Source: Zancudomyces culisetae (Eukaryota > Kickxellomycota > Harpellomycetes > Harpellales > Legeriomycetaceae). Taken from it: a DNA stretch of 15,434 bases. Positions 1 to 9,101 of the stretch are shown here, in pieces. The stretch covers positions 1 to 15,434 of the forward strand of contig LSSK01000594.1 in the NCBI GenBank assembly GCA_001969505.1, given 5' to 3'. Under the pieces are notes generated by a model. It searched no databases, was not told the DNA's origin, and worked only from the letters and a program-made list of their open reading frames with translations. Made by a program: the position numbers and the translations under genes. Position 1 is the first letter of the stretch. Every line of letters begins with the position of its first letter.

Positions 1-2194
1 TAATGATACTCGTTACACTTGGACTATTAATCTCATTCACTACTAATAGAGATACATGAAGGAATTGGTGGGCATGTTTGCATTTATCTTGCTGTTTAAC
101 TCGATACTGAGAAATATTTTGAAACAGCTCTTGCAAAATATTGCACTAAAAGAAAAGTCATCCAAGACATTGATAAAAATTCTATTAATTTGATCTATAT
201 TAAATACCAACTCATATCGCCTCAGTATATTTATTACTATTAGTGTTCATAATATCTATTCTTATTTACTGTAATGTACTGTGCTGTACTGCATTGCAAT
301 AACTAATTATGAAGTACTATACAATATCGAGGTTATTTATTTGCTGATGCACGAAGTAATGTATATAATGGTACTACTTTTAAAACAATATCACTACTTT
401 AGAGTATATTATGACATTTAATATTTTACGTTATGTACAATATTCTACACTGCCCTGGGCAGCCTCAGATACACTTGTTTTAGTTTACTATGTTTGACAT
501 GTATTTTTTAATTATTGAATGGAATGAGTAAAAAGTTTATATTGCTATCTAGCTAGTAGAAAACAAAGTGTTCTCACCTAGTACAAACTAATCAAAGAGC
601 TACATTCTCTTAGTAGAATAGTAATGTCGTGAAACATAAGAATTTATTAATTCTGTTTAAATGTTTAAGTTTACTAGAAGTATAAGTTTAATGGCGGGTA
701 AATACTAAGCATATCAATCACCAGTGGAGTCGGAAACAAGTTATTCCTATTTAAAATTACGCATTAACTAATTTAATAAAACACGAAAACAGTCTCCAAA
801 CTGGTAACTAAAAAGAGAACACATCCCAACTAACTTCCCCATTTGCCTTTTTTCACACTTTACATAGTCATCTTTTCTAGCAATATGTATATAAAAGTCA
901 TTCAGCATTTGTATGGGCGAATTCTGGGCCAAATGTAGAGGAATTAGTATGATAAGAGAAAAAAATGTGGGGGCAAACTATGCAAATTGGTGCTCAAAGC
1001 AAACAACCAAAAATACAGATTAAAAAAATGAGAGGAGGCAGTAAAGGGTTCTCTTTCAACTGTTTATAAAAGACCTTATAGAATTGCGAAATGAACATGG
1101 AAATAAATATATACCAATTATTCTAGAGTTTTCACCTTATATAAACGAGCACAAAGATTTTTATCACAATACCAACACCAGTCAAAGAAATTCAAAGAAA
1201 TGCTCATCACCTCTCCAAAATATCACACTATTTGCAATCCGGTTATCAAACAGGAAACCCTTGATCCACAGCTATCAGAGCCAATTGATACAAAAAAGAA
1301 TATAACATCCGAATATTCCAAGTATTTCTGAGAGGTTGATAGCAGAATATGATAAAGTCAGCTGAAGATGCAGTATGAGTTTTTATTTGAGGGTTTAGAA
1401 AATATTTCTAGTGTTACAACAATGGTAAACACATTTAAAAAGTAAAAAAAAAAAAACAAGTACACATTTATACATAAAGTATTGTACAAGGATAATGAAA
1501 TATAGTGTTTATGATGGTATTTTTTGTTAATTAGTATGTTGTGCCTGTGGTGGGAGGGAATGAAGAGAGAGGAAAAGACAGAGAAAGAATAAGTTGTTAT
1601 AACTGGATATTACTTTGCTTATTTGCTGTGAAAACCACCAGTGTTGTCTTGGTATATTTTGGTTGTACCAATTTCAATTCGTATAAAGCAAGTACGCAGA
1701 AAATGCATTAAACATCTTACTTTGATAAAGTTTATTGTGGGTATATTCATTTAATTATTTTTTAGGTTTGATTTGGCATATATATATTATCGATAATTTT
1801 TTTATTTAGTGCTGACTTGCCAGTTTTGTTGGCAGAGTTTTGGAATTCAGATATTTTAATCTACTACATAAATGAGAAAAAAATTTTATTATTAGCAAAA
1901 TACTAGCACATTTTCATTAGGTTTTTTTTTTTTGAGGGAAGAGTCGATTTATCAAATGATAAAAAAGGGCTTGAAAAATAAATCAAAATCACATCCCCCA
2001 CCACCTCCATCTCCCGCCCACCTAAACATAAAAAATATTCATAAAATCAATAAAATCAATAAAATAAATATTAATAGATAAAATAGATTTCGATTCCAAT
2101 TCCAATTTCGATTAGGGAGGATTAGTACTTGGAATCTTGATAAAAACAAATAGCACAAAGAAAGACAAATAAATAAAAGGGGAATATAGACAAC
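1..2194. other. AT-rich region without a supported gene
   Basis: I see no convincing coding region, tRNA or snRNA in this stretch. Open frames are short, start at non-ATG codons or have AT-driven composition; the longest (about 1084-1305, +) starts with TTG and resembles no family I know. The sequence holds many homopolymer runs. Just before uS12m (about 2040-2115) there are short direct repeats of an ATAAAATCA-like unit and of TTCCAA/TTTCGATT, probably part of that gene's promoter and leader. A possible decayed mobile-element fragment at the left edge is listed separately. Confidence 0.6.
31..243 (+). pseudogene. Possible decayed retroelement integrase fragment (very tentative)
   Basis: Frame 1 (for example ATA at 52-54) is open for about 70 codons with one internal TAA near 100. 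Its first part reads HEGIGGHVCIYLA, then a Tyr-Phe pair about 17 residues later. This loosely resembles the H-x(n)-GH-G-x(3)-T ... YYW pattern at the zinc-binding start of Ty3/gypsy-type or Gin integrases. The expected CxxC is missing, and the reverse strand of the same stretch is also open, so chance is a serious alternative. Confidence 0.15.
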
Positions 2195-2827
2195 ATGCAT
2201 GCCAAAATCCTGACAGCGGGTATACTAAGATCGGCGGGAGGGAGACTTGTAACACAATCCAGAAGTACTGGTGCAGCGATCCGATTGGCGACCAGACCAC
2301 TATCGATTCTGAGTAGCAAGCCACGATTCGGATCCCCATGTGGTACATTTTCACTAACAATTCTGGGGATGAAAACCAATCCGCTCAGCACACGCTATCA
2401 ACAACAACAGCAACGACAACAACAGCAATATCAAAAAGAGCAGAGGTGCAACATGGCAACATTCAATCAAGTGATCCGGGGATGTCGCAAGCCAAAGCCC
2501 AAGAAGACTCGGTCACCAGCACTAGATAAGTGTCCACAAAAACGTGGGGTGTGTACAAAAGTATACACAATGAAGCCCAAGAAACCCAATTCAGCCGTAC
2601 GTAAGGTTGCGCGTGTACGGTTGAGCAACGGAAAGAACATTATTGCTTATATTCCAGGTGAGGGCCATAACTTGCAAGAGCACAGTGTGGTGTTGGTCCG
2701 CGGAGGGCGAGTACCAGATTTGCCAGGTGTGATGTACCACGTTGTTAGAGGAGCACTGGATTGCCAAGGTGTACAAGGACGTACTGCTAGCAGAAGTAAA
2801 TACGGAGCCAAGAAACCAAAGAAATAG
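2195..2827 (+). CDS. MRPS12: Mitochondrial small-subunit ribosomal protein uS12m
   Basis: This 210-residue protein is uS12m, part of the decoding centre of the mitochondrial small ribosomal subunit. Residues 87-210 follow bacterial S12 almost end to end: [10 protein letters not shown] at 87-96, CPQKRGVC at 113-120, PKKPNSA at 128-134, [10 protein letters not shown] at 155-164, DLPG at 175-178, VRGALDC at 184-190 and [10 protein letters not shown] at the end. Residues 1-86 are an extension absent from bacteria. It starts basic and free of acidic residues, as in a mitochondrial targeting presequence, and ends in a Gln-rich run (69-78, Q with one Arg). ATG 2195 is chosen because an in-frame TAA lies at 2174-2176; the internal ATG at 2453 matches the bacterial start but would lose the presequence. 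No intron is seen. The conserved Leu188 is a CTG codon, supporting standard decoding. The gene converges on the MEMO1-family gene. Confidence 0.95.
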   Translation: MHAKILTAGILRSAGGRLVTQSRSTGAAIRLATRPLSILSSKPRFGSPCGTFSLTILGMKTNPLSTRYQQQQQRQQQQYQKEQRCNMATFNQVIRGCRKPKPKKTRSPALDKCPQKRGVCTKVYTMKPKKPNSAVRKVARVRLSNGKNIIAYIPGEGHNLQEHSVVLVRGGRVPDLPGVMYHVVRGALDCQGVQGRTASRSKYGAKKPKK

Positions 2828-3139
2828 AGTAGAGAACGGATATTGAATTGATCTTTTTTTTTTCTATTTTCTATTTTCTATTTTGTGTTCTTGTTTTTTG
2901 TCATTAATCAATAGTACCAATATATATAAATTATTATTATTACTAATATTATTATTTCTACATTTTCTTTTCTATTCTTCTCACTTTTTTTCTCTTCCGT
3001 TCTTTATTTTCATACAAAGTAGTTTAAAGTAAATGACCCCAATACGAAAAGTTGCTAATAAAACAAAAGTAGATAATGTAAACAATGGAAAAGAAAGGGG
3101 AAGAGGAAGAGGAAGGGGAAGGGGACACGTTCATGTTAA
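2828..3139. terminator. Convergent 3' spacer between uS12m and the MEMO1-family gene
   Basis: This spacer carries the 3' ends of two genes facing each other. On the + strand, uS12m is followed by a T-rich stretch with three TATTTTC units (about 2862-2884) and a TATATATA element near 2920-2928, which looks like a yeast 3'-end efficiency element. At 3087-3125 is a 39-nt run of purines only, so the MEMO1-family transcript has a pyrimidine-only 3' flank. Exact cleavage sites cannot be read from sequence. Confidence 0.4.
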
Positions 3140-4450
3140 TCAGGACTTGTACAGTATTCCGGCGGCATAACTAACAGAACTATCTTTTACAGACAAGCAC
3201 TTTGAAGACTGTGAATAATCCACAAAATCAACGCGAAAGGAAGAGTCTTTAGTTGAGGGGAGACTCTTTTTTCGGGTGGAGGTATATGCAACGGCCTCCA
3301 AAAGAACCATTATGGGATGGCGTCCACAAATGGTGTTCTCAGTTGTATCCAGGTACGATGCAAACTGGGCGGGATCAAGAGATTTGATGGCGGCAATGGC
3401 TTCGTAATCGAGATTTTTGATGCTGGTATGGATTGGTACAGTCTTGAGGTGTTTTTGGTAGTTCACTAGTTCATCCCGCGAAGTAATTCTTGGATCCAAA
3501 AAAGTAAAATCGCTGGACGGATTTTCGGTTTCAGAGGGTGAGTAGAATGTGTATTGGAACCTCGTACCCCAGTGGCAAAAATCAGATGATATGGCAAATA
3601 GTGTCCTGGATGGTTCGCCGCCGCTACTATCTTCATCATTCAGGTATTCAGACAACACTTTACCATAGTAAGCCTCGGCTTCGCGGTCAAGATTTCCAAC
3701 GATTATTGGAATGACTTTTAGTTTGTTTTCCAGAAGATAGCTGGACGAGTTTTTTGCAGCAGATTTAGCAGCAGACGAATAAGCTTTGTTTGTAAGAAGA
3801 CCGTTGGTAGAATCAAGGGTGGTACCATGCTCGCCCTGGCTCTGGGCACCATCACGAACATTGTTTCCAGAGCTATCGCTTGGATGGTTTGTTTTCAAAT
3901 GTGTTGTATTTTCCTTTGCAGCACCAAACACATAGTGCAAAAACGGCATAAGCATCTCTAAACTATGCTCATCTTCTTCCTGTTTCACACGTAGAGTCGA
4001 AAAGCGGGCACGGCGTTTAAGCCGGGCAATTTCGTCAACATCGACGGCCAATTTGCCAAAGGGCGTTTCCAAACTACCGCAACCACTAATTGCGCAATCG
4101 TCAAGGTAAACGTGGTGGCTTGGGCCTAGTAGAATTATTCGGGAGTATTTGGAGATATCGAGTGCCTTGTAGCTGTACGCTGCGGTGCGGCCGCAGTAGG
4201 TATATCCAGCATGTGGGACGATTATAGCGTGAATGTGGCTATCTCCCTTGTCATTTTCCTCTGTTTGAAGTTTATCTTTGGCTTCGTATTGTTGTTCTTG
4301 GTCTGGTTGTTCAGTTAAAATATCGGAAACTTGGTCAGGAACCGAATCGAGCCAGGACTGCAGTTCCTTGCCCAAAACCCGGGGATTCGCTGTGTACCAA
4401 CTACCGGCATGGGTAGCCCTTCTTGTTGGTAAAGTGTTTTTTGCTGACAT
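3140..4450 (-). CDS. MHO1: MEMO1/Mho1 family protein
   Basis: The 436-residue protein belongs to the MEMO family (human MEMO1, yeast Mho1/YJR008W), which has a fold related to class III extradiol dioxygenases. Family landmarks in order: THAGSWYT at 13-20, VPHAGYTYCGRTAA at 78-91, LLGPSHHVYLDDCA at 107-120, TPFGKLAVD at 129-137, EHSLEMLMPFLHY at 161-173, SSDFCHWGTRFQY at 288-300, NLDYEA at 346-351 and CGRHPI at 375-380. The residues that form the putative copper/iron site in MEMO1 are kept: His80, His112 or 113, His293 and Cys375, plus Asp290. It is longer than human MEMO1 (about 297 residues) because of polar insertions at about 38-71 and 178-243. The start is the first ATG before THAGSWY. 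The yeast function is poorly defined; links to redox, copper and invasive growth come from family studies, not from this sequence. Confidence 0.93.
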   Translation of the reverse strand: MSAKNTLPTRRATHAGSWYTANPRVLGKELQSWLDSVPDQVSDILTEQPDQEQQYEAKDKLQTEENDKGDSHIHAIIVPHAGYTYCGRTAAYSYKALDISKYSRIILLGPSHHVYLDDCAISGCGSLETPFGKLAVDVDEIARLKRRARFSTLRVKQEEDEHSLEMLMPFLHYVFGAAKENTTHLKTNHPSDSSGNNVRDGAQSQGEHGTTLDSTNGLLTNKAYSSAAKSAAKNSSSYLLENKLKVIPIIVGNLDREAEAYYGKVLSEYLNDEDSSGGEPSRTLFAISSDFCHWGTRFQYTFYSPSETENPSSDFTFLDPRITSRDELVNYQKHLKTVPIHTSIKNLDYEAIAAIKSLDPAQFASYLDTTENTICGRHPIMVLLEAVAYTSTRKKSLPSTKDSSFRVDFVDYSQSSKCLSVKDSSVSYAAGILYKS

Positions 4451-4694
4451 GTAGATTCTAGTGTCGTGGAAGGAAAAAACAAAGAAAGAAAGAAAAAGCG
4501 AGATGAAGTTAAAGCGAAAGAGTAAAGTAATATGTATAGATTATCTTTTTTTTTTCTCTCTCTTTATAAAAAGTAATGATAATTTATAATGAAAAATAAT
4601 GTTAACAAACAGGAAAGAGGAGGTAAAAGAAGAAAAGAAACGAAAAGAGTAGGTTAGAAAGAACAACAAAGGAAGGAAAGAAAAGGTTCAGGAA

Positions 4695-7600
4695 TTATTC
4701 ATCCTCAGCACTACTCAGCCAATCATAAAACGAACGCAAAGCCAGCAAATGAGAAGGAAGAGAAGAGGTAGATTTTTCAGACTTGGAATTGTACCAGGAA
4801 ATAAACGAATCTTCGTCAAAGACATCCGCAAGATAAGAGATTTTCAAAATGTTGTTGATGGAGGAGGACCAAGCAGAAATATCGGGAGAAGTTAGAAGCA
4901 GAGTTTCTACAGCATAAAAGTAGGAATTGGGATCAATAGAGATGACAGACTTTTTGATAAGAGAGATGCGATCTTCAACAAACGAACGAACAAGTTTGCC
5001 AGAAGTTGGGAGGAAAATGCCACAAAACAGGCCAGTTAGTAGAGATTTTTTAGAAAGAGAAGAACGCAGTTCGGTGTGAGAAATAAACTTGATTTCCTCG
5101 GCTAGAGGGCGGGAAATAAGGTTTGCAGAGGAAGTGGAGTTGTAAAAATAGAGAGAGTAGGTGTTGGCTAGGTGTAGTTCGGCAAGATGAATTTTGGATT
5201 TTGCGGAGGACTGGTCGGCAGAATGGTCGGCAGATACGGGTGAAGCTCCAGCGGGGGCAGCAAGAGGGTGGGGAATACTCTGGGGGGTACGTAGGCTGGG
5301 GTTTCTATCTATATAGACAACTTTTCTAGATTTATCATCGGTAGAGGTATGTTTATCAGAATCAGAGACCAAATACTCAGCAAAGCGTTTAGGCTGATCA
5401 AAGAAAGAACGGGAAGAAGTAGAAGAGGAAGGAAGGGGAGGAGGAGGAGGAGGGGTTGAAACTTGAGAAGGTTTCGATTGAGAAATTTGAGGTTGTTGTT
5501 GTTGTTTTTTAGATTCAGGAGAGAGAGAATCTTTGGGATGAGGGGTTGGAGTAATGTCAGAAGGAGGAATTGAAGGAGTAGTGGAGAGAATGGGAGAACG
5601 AGGAGTAGATTTAGAATCAGGAGGAGGGTTGTGAGAGGGAGAAGGAGAGGAAGGACGGTGATGATGGTGGTGATGGTGATAATCATTGTGATTGGAATCA
5701 GAATCAGGATGATTGTTAAAAGAAAGCTGGCGGTCGAAATGATGATCAAGATCAGGAGATGAAGGTTGGTTGAAATGGGATTGGCGAGACGAAGAGTATG
5801 AAGAAGAGGAGTAGGGTCTGGAGGAATTTCTGGAAAAGGAGGAAGGGCGAGTAGTAGGAGAAAGAGCAGGAGCAGGAGCAGCAGCAGGGCGATCGCGGAG
5901 TTCGTCAGAGGAGTGGGCGTAGTTGCAGCGGGAGCCATGTGGACAGCCACCAGGCATATTCAGTTTGGTACACATGACGGTTTTATACAAAGGATTTGGG
6001 CCAAAGGCACGAGAGTGGTCAGCAGAATCGCGAGGAGGTCTTGAATCGCGAAGTTTGCGCAGTTCTTCTTCGCCGTGAGCAAAGACACAGCGAGTTGAGT
6101 ATGGACACTCGCCAGTTTCCAGAAACTTTTCACACATTTTGGTTTTGTACAACATTGAGGTTGTGATTTGGCTGGCATGAGGAGGGCCACGAGAACTGTC
6201 GTCGTATTCGCGTCGTTGGAAGGGTCTGGATGGCCGGTAGTCTTTGTCATATCTACGGAATTCGGGAGGAGGATGGTCGCGCTGGGAAGAACGAGAAGAT
6301 GGATATCTGTTGTTATTGTAACTGTTGTTGTAACTGTTGTTGTAGCCGCTGTTGTAGTTGTTATTGTAGCTGTTATTGTATCCATAGCTTTGTTGGTCTC
6401 TTCTAGCAAAATCAGGCCTTACATCAATCACCCTTTCTCCTTCTACCTCTCTTTCTACTCTTTCTCTCTTGTACATTCCTCGTTGTTCCTCTTCTGTGTT
6501 CAGTTGTCTCTCTTCTTCTTCTTCCTCTTCTCCTTCTTTTTGCTGTTGTCGCAACCCTGCCTTTTCCTGCTCTCTTTCCTCAAAGTACGACTGGTCTTCA
6601 TCTGCCCAGTCCCCTTCGTATATCTTTTGTCTCCAATCACTTGTACTACTCGCCGTCATTACTGGTGCATTCATCGCCGGTTTTTTCGCTTGCTCTTCGT
6701 AAGTTCTTGTTCCCGGCTGCTCAACCACTGTTCGCTTCTTGTATTCTTCGTTTTTGCGCAAAATCCTATATCTAGGGTCTGCTCCACCATCTCCACCGTC
6801 TCCTCCTCTCTCCTCCCTCCCTCTATCTCTATCTCTCTCTCCCCTATCTCTCTCCCCTCTCTCTTCTCCTCCATATCTTCGCTCTCTATACGTCCCTCCT
6901 CCTGGCCCTGAATTGTAGTTGCTGTTATTGTTGTGCATGTTTGAATATCTTCCCTCTCCTCGTGGTCCCCTATTATAATTGCCATAATTATTGTACCCTT
7001 GCTGCCTGACCATCGGTGCCTTGACCCACTCACTGCGTCGTCCCTCTACGTATTCCTCTGCAATATTGAGTATATCCTGCATATTTTTGTACATCACCTT
7101 TTCTAGCGCCTTTTCTAGCGTGTACCATCCAAACACTATCCCACCGCAATCTACTACGGCCTTTACCGAATTCGCTATATCTACCACTCGTCCCAGATAA
7201 AATATTGCCCTCTTGACCTCATTATTGCTTAGGTACTGTATTTTGGCTCGAAATTCTGTTTCTACCACTATGCTTTTCGCTGCTATTCCAGTAAGCTCTA
7301 CTGTTCCCCTCAAAGCACTCCTATTTTTTTTTAATCAAGTTTTCTATAAATCGTTGTACTCCTCGCCGTCCTACCTCCACTGCTCAATTCTATCTTCTTT
7401 TTTTTTTAAAAAAAATCAATTTATCTTTCTTTTTCTTTTGTGAGGGGAAGAGAGAAAAGTCTGAGCTGGTGAAAAAAATAAAGAAAATATAACATTAAGG
7501 CTACGAGACAATCACAAACAAAACTCCGAGAATCTGGTGTTGTTAATACTGAAATGTCAAGTTTATTTCAATTGTCCTCCATAACTGGGTCTATCCTTTC

Positions 7601-7856
7601 CTCTTCCCCTCTTTTTATGTAATTTATAGGTTGTATACAGCATACAAAATCAAAATAAAATTGCAAAAGCTTCATTTCAATCCAATAATAATAATAAAAT
7701 GCATTACTTGGCTTCATCTTCGTTTCCAAGTCGTTTTGCTTTGGGTGGAGACCAATGCCGCTGGTTAGAAAATGTATCGTTAAACAACAAGTACTCTACC
7801 GGTTTGTTGTGAGATATTCTAAACACAACCAACCCTGTAGTGTTTGTTGAATCCAT
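4695..7856 (-). CDS. Degenerate Nudix + tandem CCCH zinc finger + W2-like protein, two exons
   Basis: Joining exon 1 (7856-7708) to exon 2 (7320-4695) gives 924 residues. Residues 7-141 form a Nudix domain closest to NUDT2 (Ap4A hydrolase): TGLVVFR at 7-13, HWSPPK at 34-39, ALRGTVELTGI at 52-62, FGWY and a C-terminal helix. The Nudix box is damaged: its first Gly is Ala40 and two acidic positions are Gly55 and Leu59. Next come Asn/Gly/Arg-rich and RGG-like segments (about 155-235), an acidic run and an Asn/Tyr-repeat region (about 360-387). Two TTP-type C-x8-C-x5-C-x3-H fingers follow: C446/C455/C461/H465 and C500/C509/C515/H519, each led by YKT. Then comes a long Ser/Pro/His/Gln linker. The C-terminus (about 759-924) looks like a W2 domain, with DEDSFISWY near 885-893 and FYDWLSSAEDE at the end. 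It is probably a cytoplasmic mRNA-binding factor tied to translation or decay. I recognise no named gene. Exon 2 has no suitable ATG, so the upstream exon is needed. Confidence 0.8.
7321..7707 (-). other. Inferred intron of the Nudix-CCCH-W2 gene
   Basis: On the minus strand the inferred intron begins GTAATG at 7707 and ends ATAG at 7321, 387 nt in all. Joining ...GCC AA to G AGT GCT TTG keeps the frame and restores the exact Nudix-box spacing, with seven residues between Glu46 and Arg54. Without it exon 1 ends in TAA right after EDEAK, and exon 2 begins with no ATG. The 3' splice site is odd: nine A's precede TAG and no pyrimidine tract is present. A better-looking acceptor (CACCAG ending at 7466) leads to a frame that stops. 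Confidence 0.72.
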
Positions 7857-8243
7857 TTTATCTCTTTTTTTCTCTTAATGCTTTTTTTTTTATGAAAAAA
7901 AAAACAAACACAAAAACAAAACATAAACAAAATGGAAATTATAATAAAAAGTACTGTATTGATACTAGAAGATTTATTTTTTTTATATCTGGTAAAGTGC
8001 TGTATACTTTTTTTTTTATTCTCATTCTCATTTTATTTTTAATTCTTTATTTTAGTTTTTGGTACATGAGAGGTTGTTAAAAAGAACAACCAAAATAAAA
8101 TAAAATAAGATAAAATAATATAAAATAATATAAAATATTACTAGATGTTTGGCAAGTTGTTCTGGTAGGTTTCGGTTGTGATGATGTTAGTGGGAGCGGA
8201 GAGATTGAAAAGTTGAGGAAATGTGAGAGTATGTGAAAAAACT

Positions 8244-8283
8244 GAAAAAACAAAAAACAAAAAACAAAAAACAAAAAACTGAA
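8244..8283 (+). repeat. A-rich CAAAAAA tandem repeat
   Basis: A unit of six or seven bases, mostly A with one C, repeats about five times before a run of A's. It is probably a slippage product with no coding role. Confidence 0.6.
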
Positions 8284-8507
8284 AAAAAAAATTTGTACTG
8301 ATAAAGCTCTTTGAATTTTTTTTTCTGTCCTTTCTCCTCTCTCTCCCTCCCCCACCAAACCCGTTTGTGAATAACTTTTGAAAATTGGTTTATTTTACTT
8401 TATTTTATTTTTTTTGCTAGGTGAAATGGAGATTTGGATGGAGGGGGGAGATGGGAGGAAGGTTGGGTATATGGGAAAAAGTGTCAGAAAGCTTGTGGTA
8501 TCAATAA

Positions 8508-8563
8508 GTGGGGGGGGTGGAGCTGGAGCTGGAGCTGAAGCAGGAGCAGGAGGAGGAGGATAG
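8508..8563 (+). repeat. G/purine-rich hexamer repeat
   Basis: A run of G's is followed by GGAGCT three times, then GGAGCA-like and GGAGGA units. The stretch is part of a wider G-rich segment on the + strand (about 8425-8640). Confidence 0.6.
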
Positions 8564-9101
8564 ATGGAAGGATGGTTTGTGAATGGTGTTGTGGTTGGGT
8601 ATGGTTGGGTGAATTGGTAAGGTTGGGGACAAGTGAAATAAAAGCAATTTCATGCTCCTATATTTTTGTTTCTATTTTTATTTTCTTTTATTTACTTTTA
8701 TTTGTAATTTTTAAACTATCGAGAAAGAAAAAAAAAAGATTAGAGAGTTTCGGAATAATCTTGTGGGTATTTAATTATCCAAGACTTGTCACCTTTTTTT
8801 TTTTAGTTTTTACAAAACAGTTGCCATCTTTTCTTGGCTTTCATTTTCTATTGCCAATATATAACTCTATTATCTCTTATTTCTACTTTGGTTTTTTTTT
8901 GGGCATCAAGATATTTATGGGCAATCAATGTGGTTTTGCACTAGACATATTAACATTTACTTGTAGTACAAACGTCTCTTGAATTAATTATTCAACATGG
9001 TAAATAAATAGACATAAGTGTCCAGCTTGTTTCATGAAACTTTTTCGGTATAACAATACCATTACTCTACTCCCCCCCCTTCTCTTACACCCCTTCCCTC
9101 T

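Noticed and set aside
2828-3139. Puf3-type TGTANATA site in the uS12m 3' flank
   Set aside because: Only TGTAAACA near 3068 is close; the exact consensus is absent, and it may lie beyond the uS12m cleavage site.
5309-6409. Long open frames in other phases of the CCCH gene (Leu/Ile/Thr-rich)
   Set aside because: They are shadows of low-complexity coding sequence on the same strand and contain no family motifs.
6168-6911. 247-codon + strand frame opposite the CCCH gene
   Set aside because: Its Ser/Leu/Phe-rich residues mirror the Glu/Arg/Lys-rich codons of the real gene on the other strand.
7321-7380. Frameshift explanation for the missing start: one A less in the A9 run would join an upstream frame (VEVGRRGVQRFIENL) to exon 2
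   Set aside because: That upstream frame has no ATG and ends at a TGA a few codons earlier, while splicing to 7856-7708 yields a recognisable Nudix N-terminus.
7375-7465. Alternative internal exon of the Nudix gene after a good acceptor (CACCAG ending at 7466) with a TATTAAC word upstream
   Set aside because: In the phase set by exon 1 the frame reads a Lys-rich stretch and then hits TAG before the next possible donor. It would also break the exact Nudix-box spacing that direct splicing to 7320 restores.
8572-8982. 136-codon hydrophobic + strand frame
   Set aside because: Its Phe/Leu/Ile content follows from T-rich DNA; no homology, and no other support for transcription.
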